A stretch of DNA of 60,103 nucleotides from Pseudomonadota bacterium (GTDB lineage: Bacteria; Pseudomonadota; Gammaproteobacteria; Acidiferrobacterales; UBA6901). Position 1 is the first letter of the stretch; each line of letters opens with the position of its first letter. The stretch is taken from contig DAHXOO010000012.1 in assembly GCA_027364845.1 (NCBI GenBank), positions 1-60,103 of the forward strand. The letters run 5' to 3'. Shown here piece by piece: positions 47,831-56,337 of this stretch. Made by a program: the position numbers and the translations under genes. The notes beneath the pieces are model-generated. The model was given only the letters and a program-made list of their open reading frames with translations, did not search any database and was not told the DNA's origin.

Positions 47831-47983
47831 TATCACTGGGCGAACAAATGCCACGCTATGGATATTTACAGAGAACGCTACTGACTGATAGAAAGACGTG
47901 AACCGGGACTCCTCGACAAGGCGCCGTAGATAGAGAAACCGGCAACCGCAATCCGCAGCGAATAGGCGACATTTTACCCGGCG
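47831..47983 (+). repeat. direct repeat, copy B (about 152 bp)
   Basis: Second copy of the sequence at 46502-46655, same orientation, with small indels. It directly precedes the lipS-like remnant. Confidence 0.8.
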
Positions 47984-47989
47984 CCGGAT

Positions 47990-48060
47990 ACTGCGTGGGA
48001 CATCCTCAGCATCTATCCGGCGGTGGACAATACGCACATCGCACCGGTTCAGCGCGAAGG
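47990..48060 (-). pseudogene. remnant resembling the 3' end of the lipS-type gene
   Basis: The minus strand reads PFALNRCDVRIVHRRIDAED, close to PFALNRNDVRIVRRQMEGED at the C-terminus of the radical SAM protein at 56783-57913; about 70 percent of bases match without gaps. Only this tail is present. It overlaps or abuts the end of the small four-cysteine gene. Confidence 0.6.
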
Positions 48061-48255
48061 GGGCGGTGTGACCGGATCGAAGTCCGCACACGCCGGGATC
48101 GGGCGCTGAACGATGTCGCGCCGACCGCAGATGCCATTGTCCGCCCGCACCGCTGAATAGGCGGAGCTCAGGATCCGGAGGCCAGGAACCAGGCGCTCCA
48201 ACTCCCCCGCATCAACCGTAAAATAGCGGCATTCCCAGCAGGTTTGCTGCGTCAT
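48049..48255 (-). CDS. small four-cysteine protein, 68 aa
   Basis: Begins MTQQTCWECRYFTVDAGE and has cysteines at positions 6, 9, 43 and 56 (CxxC, then GICGRRD and PACADF), a spacing suited to one metal or Fe-S site. ATG 48255 has GGGAGG five bases upstream, a strong site. It lies 59 bases behind the YeiH-type transporter on the same strand, so it is probably co-transcribed. I do not know its function; a link with sulfur compounds is only suggested by the neighbour. Confidence 0.65.
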   Translation of the reverse strand: MTQQTCWECRYFTVDAGELERLVPGLRILSSAYSAVRADNGICGRRDIVQRPIPACADFDPVTPPPSR

Positions 48256-48314
48256 GCAACCTCCCGAACGAAGCACAGACATCCGCCGGGCATCGCCCGG
48301 CGGATGCAGCGTCC

Positions 48315-49703
48315 TTACAGGTTCGCCCAGTAATTGCCGAACACGTATACCGAAAGGATATACCCGAGCACTACGTTCATTAGGACGCCAAGGCTGAACG
48401 CGGAAAACGTCTTCCATCCGACCGGCGCAAGATCGCGAAAGCGCGTCGTCAGGCCGATACTGAGGAAACAGAAGATGAACGCCCAGGTCCGCAGGGATAC
48501 CAACGGCAGGATGAGCCCGGGCTTGACGATGTTGTTGAAGTCCGCGGTCGAGTAGCTGTTGGTCACCATCGTCATCAAAATAGACGCGACGAAAAAGCCG
48601 ATGACGAACTTCGGAAACCGCCACCAGATCTCTCTGGCATCCGGCTTGGCGCCCTTGTCCTTGCTCTCCCAGACCATGGTCGCTATCAACGCCCAGGCAA
48701 ACGACCAGATGCCGATCCACAGGTCACGGCCAATCACCTTCATCAGGGTAAAGGCCTTGATCGCCACATCCTCGTTGCCGGCCATCTTACCGTAGGCGCT
48801 GGCCGCGGCAAACCCGGCGGCGTCGGCAAACTCCGAAGTCCCGATCCACGCCCCGGCCACTCCCGGTTTGAGACTGAGGGCATGCGAAATGATCGGCAGG
48901 ATCAGGATCATCACCAGCGCCCAACCCACGACCAGCGTCACCGAGGTGTAAAGATGTTCCTTCTTGGCACCTACCGAGGCGGCGATCGCCATGGACGCGG
49001 ACACCCCGCACACCGAACCCCCCACACCGATCACGGCGGCGAGCCGCCGATCAAGCCCGAATACACGGGTCGCAAGGAAATAAATCGTCAGGCAGGTGGC
49101 CAGCGAAATGACCGTAGCCTGTGCGATGGCCACGGGACCGGCAGTCAGCACCAGGGTGATGGGGAACGTCGCACCCAGAAGGACAATACCAAGCTTGATG
49201 AAGTATTCGACGCGGAGTGCGCTGTCCAGCCGTTTCGGGAGCCTGAACAAGTTGGCCAGCACCAGCCCAACGATCAGCGCAACCAGGGGCGGTTCCATAT
49301 TGAATTCCGCCGCGTTGGCCCATCCCGAGATCGTGAACATGGCGATCGACAGGAGATATAAAAACACGAAGCTGGGAATGAACTCGGATAGTTTGATGCC
49401 CATTACCCGGGCGCTGGCCCCGAAGATGACGAGCCAGGCAATGAACTGCAGGAGATACAGATGGGCATTCTGCGTAAAGTGATCCCGCAGTTGCCCCCAG
49501 GAGCTCCATTTGAGACCGCCGGGATTGATGGCCAGGGATTTGAGAATGGTACTGCCGTTAACAAACAGAACAATGGCCAGGACCATGAGACCCAAACCGA
49601 TCCAGACAGCCCACCAGTCCTCTTTGAGATAAAGCTCCTTCCAGCCCAGCTTCTTAGGCTTTGCATCGTCGCTGCTTTCGTTCCAAGACTCTAACGTTGC
49701 CAT
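48315..49703 (-). CDS. YeiH-family putative sulfate exporter
   Basis: 462 aa membrane protein with about 11 segments. GLVLANLFRLPKRL, VEYFIKLGIVLLGATFPITL and VIGVGGSVCGVSASMAIAAS are signatures of the conserved YeiH/PF03601 family, predicted to export sulfate or a related anion. A soluble N-terminal stretch of 35 residues and a longer first half than YeiH itself are present. ATG 49703 has GGAGGAG upstream. In a sulfur oxidiser export of sulfate or sulfite would make sense; the substrate is not shown by sequence. Confidence 0.85.
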   Translation of the reverse strand: MATLESWNESSDDAKPKKLGWKELYLKEDWWAVWIGLGLMVLAIVLFVNGSTILKSLAINPGGLKWSSWGQLRDHFTQNAHLYLLQFIAWLVIFGASARVMGIKLSEFIPSFVFLYLLSIAMFTISGWANAAEFNMEPPLVALIVGLVLANLFRLPKRLDSALRVEYFIKLGIVLLGATFPITLVLTAGPVAIAQATVISLATCLTIYFLATRVFGLDRRLAAVIGVGGSVCGVSASMAIAASVGAKKEHLYTSVTLVVGWALVMILILPIISHALSLKPGVAGAWIGTSEFADAAGFAAASAYGKMAGNEDVAIKAFTLMKVIGRDLWIGIWSFAWALIATMVWESKDKGAKPDAREIWWRFPKFVIGFFVASILMTMVTNSYSTADFNNIVKPGLILPLVSLRTWAFIFCFLSIGLTTRFRDLAPVGWKTFSAFSLGVLMNVVLGYILSVYVFGNYWANL

Positions 49704-50421
49704 ACGGGTGGTCTCCTCCAACAACTAGTTGTATGCGGACCTTGACTCTCATCCAGTATGCAAACTCCAGAACCACAACGAATACCCCAAAGGTGCTTGG
49801 ACATCCACAGGCATAACGCAAGCCATTCGCCCACGCACTCATCCGGTCAAATTTGGAAAGATCGCCGCCCAAACAAGGCATTGCTCAAACTACAAGTCGT
49901 GGCTTCCACACCGGTCATCCCACTGGGTGAAAACCACCATAAATAGTACAGCACATCCGCTGCGGCACGGCAAGCAAGGACTTATTCTAAACTGGCGCGT
50001 CTACGATGGAGTGTATCTGTGTCTGTATCCGTCTACGTACGGGTCGCCATGGTCAGAAAAGGCTCGACCGATCGCGCAGCTTTTACGCAGCGCTACCGAT
50101 TCTGAGCCTCAACCTGATCTAAAGCACTCCACTGGATACGGCACTTTCAACCACTGCGACGCCGCTCGCACGGACTGCAGAGGGCGACCCGCTGTTTTTC
50201 GGCTAATTCTGGAACAGCGTCTGGCCTATAAAAGAACTATTTTTCTTATCGTGCTCAAAATCAAAGCGCAATGAATGCCTGTGGGTTCAGCAGGCTGGAT
50301 GCTCCAGCCTTTCGCTGGACCTGTAGAGAACGGCACAAAATACCGCATTGAATTGTCGCGCTCGACCGGTTCCGGCAACGATCTAGACCATTTTGACGGG
50401 CCTCACTGCACGGTCCCGGAT
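49704..50421. other. 718-base gap
   Basis: Between the YeiH-type start and the NiCoT stop. No supported gene. A hairpin GGCTGG-ATGCT-CCAGCC lies at 50293-50309 close to the NiCoT stop; its T-run is on the plus strand, so it is not an obvious terminator for that gene. Confidence 0.35.
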
Positions 50422-51588
50422 TCAATGAAAGTGCCGATGCGAATGCCGTTGCCCACCAGGATGGGTATGCTCGTGGCTGTGTTCGCTGATTGGCACATAG
50501 CGCTGCTCGAATCGACCCCGCTTCCACATGCCATAGGAGACCGCCCAGGCCAACAAAAACAGCGCCACGATCAGATAACCCATCCGTTCAAACGACAGAC
50601 TGGAGATAGCATTCACCACCGGCCCCTTCCATTTAAGCTCGATAATGAGCACTTGGACCAATTCTATCGTTCCGATCGCTACGGCGACCATCACCGACAA
50701 TGTCGTTGTCGTCAGGTTATAGAATATTTTCCGAACCGGGTTCAGGAAGGCCCACCCATAAGCCCGCGTCATCAGTACGCCATCGGCTGTGTCCAGCATC
50801 GACATCCCTGCTGTGAACAGGATCGGCAATGAAAGAACCGCTCCCAGAGGGAGATTGCTTGCAGCCGCCCCGCCGGTCAACGCGAGCAGGGCGATTTCCG
50901 AAGCCGTATCAAAACCAAGTCCGAATAAAAATCCGATGGGATACATCTGCCAGCTGTACTTGAGCAGCCTGGTCAGGCGATGACCGAAAAGCCGGTTGAG
51001 CAATCCACGGCGCGACAGGAGCTGCTCGATATGTTCATGGCTGTGCTGGCTTCGGAGACTGCTTTTCCACAGCTTCATCATGTCCAGAAGAATGATCAAA
51101 TTCAGGATACCGATCATCCACAGAAACACCCCGGAGATGAGCGTCCCGGCAATGTTGCCGAACCCTTCCAGGCCAGGCAGATACTGCCGCACCTTGTTGG
51201 CGACCAACGCGGTAAAAACCGCCAGAATAAACACGACACTGGAATGTCCCAGCGAGAAATAAAACCCTACGCCCAGCGGCCGTTTCCCCTTCTGCAGCAG
51301 ATAGCGAACGGTATCGTCCACGGCGGCGATGTGATCGGCATCAAAGGCATGCCGCAGACCGAACAGATAAGCGGCCAGACCCAGGCCGATCAGGGCGGGG
51401 TAACCGCTGGCGTAATAAAAATACAAACCCCAGCCGATCCCATGCAGCAGTGACACGGCTCCGCCGTACCCGGCCAATGCTCGCCAGTCAGCCTGACTGA
51501 AGTGACTACTCGATTTACCGAGCGAAACGGGCGTTGGACGGGGCATTAGCGCACGAGCAGCTGGTTGTGTTCCTGAAATGCCGTGCAT
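50422..51588 (-). CDS. NiCoT-family nickel/cobalt permease
   Basis: 388 aa inner-membrane permease with about eight segments. The NiCoT signature LRHAFDADHIAAVDD is near residue 82; GFDTASEIALL and ALFTAGMSMLDTADG-like motifs (here PILFTAGMSMLDTADGVLM) follow. The C-terminus is His-rich (HSHEHTHPGGQRHSHRHFH), possibly a metal-binding tail. ATG 51588 is chosen over an upstream frame start at 51612 because AAGGAGAC lies just before it. No riboswitch-like leader was recognised. Confidence 0.9.
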   Translation of the reverse strand: MHGISGTQPAARALMPRPTPVSLGKSSSHFSQADWRALAGYGGAVSLLHGIGWGLYFYYASGYPALIGLGLAAYLFGLRHAFDADHIAAVDDTVRYLLQKGKRPLGVGFYFSLGHSSVVFILAVFTALVANKVRQYLPGLEGFGNIAGTLISGVFLWMIGILNLIILLDMMKLWKSSLRSQHSHEHIEQLLSRRGLLNRLFGHRLTRLLKYSWQMYPIGFLFGLGFDTASEIALLALTGGAAASNLPLGAVLSLPILFTAGMSMLDTADGVLMTRAYGWAFLNPVRKIFYNLTTTTLSVMVAVAIGTIELVQVLIIELKWKGPVVNAISSLSFERMGYLIVALFLLAWAVSYGMWKRGRFEQRYVPISEHSHEHTHPGGQRHSHRHFH

Positions 51589-51979
51589 AGCTGTCTCCTT
51601 GAACCTATTCAAGGGGCGGACAGGTCGGTCAAGACCCGGTGAAGCATGGGTCGCTAATGCACATCCAATTCCGACCCATCCTAGACCATTGAGAGTATGG
51701 CTCAGGTCGTGGATGGCTTTCCAGTGTTCGCCCCGCTCTAGGTCGACATGGAACTGTTCTTGATCCTACCGGACTCGTGGCCACGATCAATGATGCGGCA
51801 GAGGTACAAACGCGGATCCCACAGCGCCGTGGTCATCCTGGCATTCCCGGAACCGCTTGGCGGTTTTCTTAAGCGCACTCAAGTCGACGATGCAGCAGAA
51901 TAAAGGAACAGATCACGGATCAGCTGTCTCTTCCAGGCTTCCATGTCGCAATCTCAATACCTCGCTGATCTCTGGTTGG
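51589..51979. other. gap upstream of the NiCoT gene
   Basis: About 390 bases, no gene. A small hairpin AACCGC-TTG-GCGGTT followed by TTCTT at 51851-51870 looks like an intrinsic terminator on the plus strand but no plus-strand gene ends there, so it may be a leftover. Confidence 0.35.
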
Positions 51980-52303
51980 TCATCTGCCTTTTCCCGTGTT
52001 CGTGACTACCGTGTGGATTTGATGGTCGATTACGTTTCGGATGTCCGCAGTCAACAGGTCCTTCTGTTCCAATGTCTTCCAGGCAGAAACTGTCTGCTCC
52101 ATGGTCTCGGTGACGATCCGCCAGACCGGACTGACCGGCAGACACACCGTGTCGGCGAAGCGCCGCCGCACCTGCTCGGCGGTGACTTCGCTCAGGCTAC
52201 GGCTCCCGCCGAACGTCAGGGCGAGCTGATCACCGGGGATATAGGGAAGCGTGGCGACAAAGTCGTAGGCAGGCGATAAAACTGGCGTACGGCCATCAGG
52301 ATA
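51980..52303 (-). pseudogene. HipA-type toxin kinase, C-terminal remnant
   Basis: The minus strand reads LSPAYDFVATLPYIPGDQLA then LTFGGSRSLSEVTAEQVRR and SPVWRIVTETMEQTVSAW, the C-terminus of HipA kinases. The catalytic N-terminal two thirds are missing; the sequence upstream in frame is unrelated. The region from 52304 to 52686 holds nothing else I can identify. Confidence 0.75.
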
Positions 52304-52686
52304 CAACTTTTTCGCAAAGCAAATGGATACTCCCTGGCCAATGCGGACACCGAGAATCTCAACAACCTGATCCCGGTCATGAATCGCCTCGGCAGGGCCT
52401 ACTCGTTCGAGGCGCCACGGGCCAAGGTTCTCTTCGCCGACAGCGGTATAACCGCGCGCCTTTCCAGATGGAACCCACAAGGTGCACTTGGAGCCGGAGG
52501 ATGCCGTTGCCCGTCACCCTGGGTGTCATGGTGGCGCGCATGACACGGTTGCACTACGGGCCGGCCATCCGACCCGAGCGCTGGAATTCCTGCCCTCTTA
52601 CTGGACAGTCTGTGTGCCAGTCGATGCCGGCAACAAAACTGCCGTGGATCTTCATTATCCGGGCACACAGACACGCTTGATTCCGA

Positions 52687-52712
52687 TTAGACCAGTCTAT
52701 ATACTGGTCTAA
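52687..52712. promoter_or_regulatory. operator/promoter of the Phd-VapC module
   Basis: Perfect inverted repeat TTAGACCAGT / ACTGGTCTAA around CTATAT, 24 bases before the antitoxin start. The central TATA-rich part would overlap a -10 box, as expected for an autoregulated toxin-antitoxin operon. Confidence 0.7.
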
Positions 52713-52735
52713 TAGTGATGGCTTTGGAGATACTC

Positions 52736-52978
52736 GTGAAAACAGAAATCGGCTCTTACGAAGCGAAGACCAAACTCCCCGAGTTGCTCCGGCAAGTAAG
52801 GGCAGGCAAGAGCTTCACGATCACCATCCGCGGCGAGGCGGTCGCGGATCTCGTGCCCAGCGCGCGCGCCAAATTCAAAGACAAGGTGACTGCAGTGGAT
52901 CGGATCAAGACCTTCATGCGGACGGATCCGGTGCAGGGAGTGAACATCAAGGAACTCCTCGAGGAAGGACGTGCGTGA
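52736..52978 (+). CDS. Phd/YefM-type antitoxin
   Basis: 80 aa. MKTEIGSYEAKTKLPELLRQ followed by GKSFTITIRGEAVADLVPS is the standard Phd/YefM DNA-binding domain, and the acidic tail (IKELLEEGRA) would bind the toxin. GTG 52736 is preferred to GTG/ATG 52715-52718 because GGAGA lies six bases upstream and the family start matches. It overlaps the PIN toxin by four bases (GTGA) and has its own palindromic operator. Confidence 0.88.
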   Translation: MKTEIGSYEAKTKLPELLRQVRAGKSFTITIRGEAVADLVPSARAKFKDKVTAVDRIKTFMRTDPVQGVNIKELLEEGRA

Positions 52979-53394
52979 ATTTCGTGCTCGACAACTCGGT
53001 GACCATGCGCTGGTTCTTCGGGGACGGCCAGCCGCACGAACTGGCCTATGCCCAAAACGTGCTCGAGGCAATGATGGAAGCAAGCGCGCTGGTTCCGGTA
53101 ACGTGGGGGCTTGAAGTGGCGAATGTCCTTGCGCGGGCGGAGGCCAAGGAATTGGTCACCGAGGCACGCAGCCGGGCATTCCTCGAATTGTTAGATGAGG
53201 TAGACGTCATTGCCGATACGGCCACCTTCTCGCAGGCATTGTCCGAGACGCTACATCTGGCCCGGCGGTACCGGCTCTCGTCCTATGACGCTTCCTATCT
53301 TGAGCTGGCGTTACGGGCCGGCTTACCCCTTGCGACGCTGGATAAGGATTTGAGGGATGCCATGAAACGTGCGGGTGTTAAGCGATTTTCCTGA
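52975..53394 (+). CDS. PIN-domain toxin (VapC type)
   Basis: 139 aa ribonuclease-type toxin. Acidic residues for the PIN site: D6 in FVLDNSVTMRWF, E in PVTWGLEVANVLARAE, D in SSYDASYLELALR, and D in LATLDKDL. Length normal. Starts at a GTG overlapping the antitoxin stop. Apparently intact, so this pair may be functional. Confidence 0.9.
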   Translation: MNFVLDNSVTMRWFFGDGQPHELAYAQNVLEAMMEASALVPVTWGLEVANVLARAEAKELVTEARSRAFLELLDEVDVIADTATFSQALSETLHLARRYRLSSYDASYLELALRAGLPLATLDKDLRDAMKRAGVKRFS

Positions 53395-53957
53395 ATCGCA
53401 CGCTCCCATTTCCTCTGGATAGGAGAGAAGACAAATATCAGGCAGGGAGATAAATACCGGGTGGGTTGGCGCCAGACCATGATCACCGGCAGCGCCAGGC
53501 AGATCTCACCAATGCTTGTCGCGGGCCGGCACACCTCCTGCCCCATCGCGGGCTCGGGCTGCACGTCGTCATGCTCTCATATCGGCGCACGGGGATACGG
53601 CAAGCCCGTGCAGCCGGCCAACCTGCAGCGCCGACAGCTCGCCGTCCTCTCCAATGACCAATGCATTACTTCACGCTCTCCCCTTGCCGTCCGTTCGATG
53701 CGGATTTTCCTGACTTGGCACGTGGGAAAGCGGGCTTCGTTCATCTCCGCCGACACTTGAGAATTCTTTTAAGGCATATCGATTCAAGTTTGCCGCGCAC
53801 TGGATCCATCAAGTAAGAGTTATTTATAATTTTGCAAATAAAATACGGGCAGAATTCGGGACTTACGATATCAATAGCTTGAGTTACGTCTGCCAGGTGA
53901 TATTTTCCAGCTAATATACGGATTCGTTTTGCTTCTCTTATCTTCCGTAGTCGGTAT
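53395..53957. other. gap between two toxin-antitoxin modules
   Basis: About 560 bases. The first 350 are GC-rich with open frames lacking support; 53790-53900 is AT-rich. No repeat matching the others was seen. Confidence 0.3.
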
Positions 53958-54248
53958 TCACACCGCTTTGCGCAGTTCGACGGTGAACTTAAGACCTAGC
54001 GCGCGAATCAATTCCATGACTGTTTCGATTTTGGGATTGCCACGGCGCGAAAGGGTGCGATAAAGACTTTCACGGTTCACCCCCGCGGCTTTTGCGAGTG
54101 CGCCCATGCCACCCCTGATCTGCGCGACGTTGCGCAGCGCTTCGAGCAGCACCGCAGGCTCGCCATCTTCCAACGCGGCGTTTAGGTAAGCGACGACATC
54201 CTTCTTAGTCCTCAGATAATCCGAAGTCTTGAATCCAACGCTTTTCAT
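53958..54248 (-). CDS. HigA-like addiction-module antitoxin
   Basis: 96 aa helix-turn-helix antitoxin of the 'addiction module antidote' family (TIGR02684-like): AYLNAALEDGEPAVLLEALR, then MGALAKAAGVNRESLYRTLS. ATG 54248 has GGAGGTAG just upstream; this site overlaps the toxin stop codon. The toxin-first order fits HigBA-type modules. Confidence 0.88.
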   Translation of the reverse strand: MKSVGFKTSDYLRTKKDVVAYLNAALEDGEPAVLLEALRNVAQIRGGMGALAKAAGVNRESLYRTLSRRGNPKIETVMELIRALGLKFTVELRKAV

Positions 54249-54250
54249 AG

Positions 54251-54565
54251 CTACCTCCGATATTCTTGCCAATACGACTTGGCCAAATCGATATCCCGCC
54301 TCTGCGTGGATTTATCACCACCACAAAGCAGGATCACAACCGTCTTGCCTTCGCGAGCGAAATACACCCGGTAGCCCTTGCCTACAAAAATCCGCATCTC
54401 AAACACGCCTTCTCCAACTGGCTTCCAATCCCCCTCCAGTCCGAGTCGCAAACGATCGAGTTGAATCAGAATCCGCGTCTTGGCGCGCTCGTCCCGTAAT
54501 TTTGTTATCCATCGATCGAATGGGATCAATCCATCCGAGCGACGGAACTTGCGGATTTCGATCAC
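54251..54565 (-). CDS. RelE/HigB-like toxin
   Basis: 104 aa. RDERAKTRILIQLDRLRLG, EMRIFVGKGYRVYFAREG and ILLCGGDKSTQRRDIDLAK are typical of the phage-derived Gp49/HigB-like killer proteins (TIGR02683-like), which cleave mRNA. Start is GTG 54565. Intact, upstream of its antitoxin, and preceded by a palindrome. Confidence 0.88.
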   Translation of the reverse strand: MIEIRKFRRSDGLIPFDRWITKLRDERAKTRILIQLDRLRLGLEGDWKPVGEGVFEMRIFVGKGYRVYFAREGKTVVILLCGGDKSTQRRDIDLAKSYWQEYRR

Positions 54566-54572
54566 AGAAGAA

Positions 54573-54592
54573 TTGTAGCCTATGGGCTACAA
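54573..54592. promoter_or_regulatory. operator of the HigBA-like module
   Basis: Perfect inverted repeat TTGTAGCC / GGCTACAA around TATG, 8 bases upstream of the toxin GTG. Likely the autoregulatory site. Confidence 0.65.
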
Positions 54593-54706
54593 CCATTCAA
54601 GCCCAAAGATCTGGGAGCTGGATTCCGGATACCAAAAAATATTCTCCACTTGGCCTTTTTTTATTTGCCGATGGCTTTTGAAAAAGTGACCTAAGTCCTT
54701 GATTAA

Positions 54707-54755
54707 TGGTGCCGGTGCCCGGAGTCGAACCGATGACCTAGTGATTACGAATTGG
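54707..54755 (-). pseudogene. tRNA-Thr-like 3'-half remnant
   Basis: On the minus strand it reads TTCGTAA (anticodon loop, CGU) through GGTCATCGGTTCGACTCC to CACCGGCACCA. The sequence 5' of the anticodon loop does not pair and is not tRNA-like, so only the 3' half with CCA is present. This is the typical shape of an attachment site copy left by an integrating element. Confidence 0.6.
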
Positions 54756-55234
54756 TTAGTCGAAAGGCGGGTTTTGTCTTCTCGTTCAATACGTTAACCA
54801 ATATTTCGCACCTAGGACACACGTTCACTTACGTACACATAGATTCAATCACATACAGATAGGTTTTCGCACACCGGCGAATGCCGTACAGACAATTATC
54901 ATTCGGTCCTGACACATGGCGCGGTCGGCCGTTATCCTAGTATCGATATCCCGGCTCGAGGGATCGACTAGATTGCGTTTTTTGACATCGATCCCTTAGA
55001 GATTCCACCTTCGGCTCGACGACCCGGAAAAGTTGCATTCCGGAGACTCCATGTTCTCCTGGCGGCGATGACGTATCGCCATTACCGCATTCCGGGGTAG
55101 ATTTCCATCGTGTTCGGACCCCGGTTATTTCGGTCACCGGAGGCGGCGTAATTGGTAATTCGCCGGGCACACGCGGACGCGGCCAAAGACCCGTGATATG
55201 CTTATAAACAGGTTCACACGGCGAGACTTTCTCC
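54756..55234. other. gap between tRNA remnant and ParDE module
   Basis: About 480 bases, no gene. Contains the first copy of a 60-bp direct repeat at 55094-55155. Confidence 0.35.
55094..55155 (+). repeat. 60-bp direct repeat, copy 1
   Basis: Shares CGTGTTCGG and CCCCGGTTATTTC-like blocks and GGCGGCGT with 55826-55887. The two copies bracket the ParD/ParE pair. They may be fragments of an IS end (GGTCACC is seen in IS21-type ends) but I cannot name it. Confidence 0.6.
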
Positions 55235-55423
55235 ATGCCCTCCACCGATCGTAAACAGGTTGCTCATCAACTGATTGACCGGCTTCCGGATGACGCCACC
55301 TACGACGACATGATGCGCGAGCTCTATGAACACCAAGCCATCGAGCGTGGGTTGGCTGATAGTGAGGCAAACCGCGTGAAGGACGTCAAAGACGTGCGCG
55401 CGAAATACGGCTTGCCGGAATGA
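55235..55423 (+). CDS. small antitoxin of a ParE pair
   Basis: 62 aa, acidic: HQLIDRLPDDATYDDMMREL then QAIERGLADSEANR. This is the pattern of the short antitoxins preceding RelE/ParE toxins. Its stop overlaps the toxin ATG (ATGA). It lies between the two copies of a 60-bp repeat. Confidence 0.75.
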   Translation: MPSTDRKQVAHQLIDRLPDDATYDDMMRELYEHQAIERGLADSEANRVKDVKDVRAKYGLPE

Positions 55424-55707
55424 AGGTTGTCTGGACCGAGGAGGCCCAGGCCCATCTCGACGGCATCTACCAATACATCGCCCGCGATGCACCGCTTTAC
55501 GCCAAACGCGTGGTCGATAAACTGACACGCCGCTCCGAACAGCTGATTCAACATCCCCAGTCAGGACGCATCGTGCCGGAATATGAGGACCAGCAACTGC
55601 GCGAACTCATCGTCTTCCCCTATCGCTTGGTTTATCGGACCGGGCGTGATCGCCTCGACATCATCGCCATCTTCCACGGCGCGCAAAAACTGCCCGAATC
55701 GCTGTAA
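55420..55707 (+). CDS. RelE/ParE-family toxin
   Basis: 95 aa. VVWTEEAQAHLDGIYQYIAR, GRIVPEYEDQQLRELIV and YRLVYRTGRDRLDIIAIFHG are typical ParE motifs. Intact, ATG overlapping the antitoxin stop. ParE proteins usually inhibit gyrase, but target cannot be told from sequence. Confidence 0.9.
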   Translation: MKVVWTEEAQAHLDGIYQYIARDAPLYAKRVVDKLTRRSEQLIQHPQSGRIVPEYEDQQLRELIVFPYRLVYRTGRDRLDIIAIFHGAQKLPESL

Positions 55708-56037
55708 CCCTCGGCATCTAACGGCGACGCCCTGGCCGTATTGTTGAAAATACGAACGATACTACAACGTACCAAATATGGGGCTCAACACTCAGGCCCC
55801 ACTCAGGCCCCATCGCTGCGCTCATGGGGAAATTTCCGTCGTGTTCGGGACCCCCGTTATTTCAGTCCCTAAGGGCGGCGTGATTAGAGACTATGAAGAG
55901 CGCCCCCGCTGAATCATGCTGACCCTGGCGCGTCAGGCAAACACAACCGGAGGATCAAACGATGAGCGCTCTTCAAGAGAAAACTGTATCACAACCAGCG
56001 GTGATGTTTATGGCGATGGAGCTAAGGAGGAAAATCC
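55708..56037. other. gap with repeat copy 2
   Basis: 330 bases without a gene. Holds 55826-55887, the second copy of the 60-bp repeat, and a doubled CACTCAGGCCCCA-like sequence near 55789-55812. Confidence 0.4.
55826..55887 (+). repeat. 60-bp direct repeat, copy 2
   Basis: Same orientation as 55094-55155, roughly 80 percent identical by eye. Confidence 0.6.
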
Positions 56038-56337
56038 GTGACTACACTGCAAGTAAAACTGAAGTTACCCGATCCGCTCGCCGCTGAGGCGCAGGCCGCC
56101 GGGCTACTCGCACCGGAAAAGCTGGAGCGGATGTTACGCGAAGCACTGCGTACCAAACGCGTTGAGAAGCTGGCCGCAACGCGTGACATATTGGCGGCCA
56201 ACCCTCTTCCCCGTGACACCCGAAGAGATTCAAGCCGGAATCGACGCTTATCGCACAGAAATTCACCGTACGACTGGTACTCGATACCAACGCAGCGATC
56301 TCGGGCCTCCCGTGGCACGGCACGCCCGGCAAGCTGA
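56038..56337 (+). pseudogene. antitoxin of a PIN-toxin pair, frameshifted
   Basis: The first 55 codons (LQVKLKLPDPLAAEAQAAGL, LREALRTKRVEKLAA) look like a normal antitoxin. From about 56208 the family-like tail (TPEEIQAGIDAYRTEIHRTT) continues in the next frame, so an indel has broken the gene; the listed end is that of the shifted frame. GTG 56038 has a strong AGGAGG site seven bases upstream. Confidence 0.7.

Noticed and set aside
46502-47983. The 152-bp repeats as integron attC sites around a toxin-antitoxin cassette
   Set aside because: They lack the GTTRRRY / RYYYAAC core ends and a long imperfect palindrome, and no integron integrase is visible.
50422-51979. Cobalamin riboswitch or NikR site upstream of the Ni/Co permease
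   Set aside because: I looked for conserved core sequences and palindromes and saw none.
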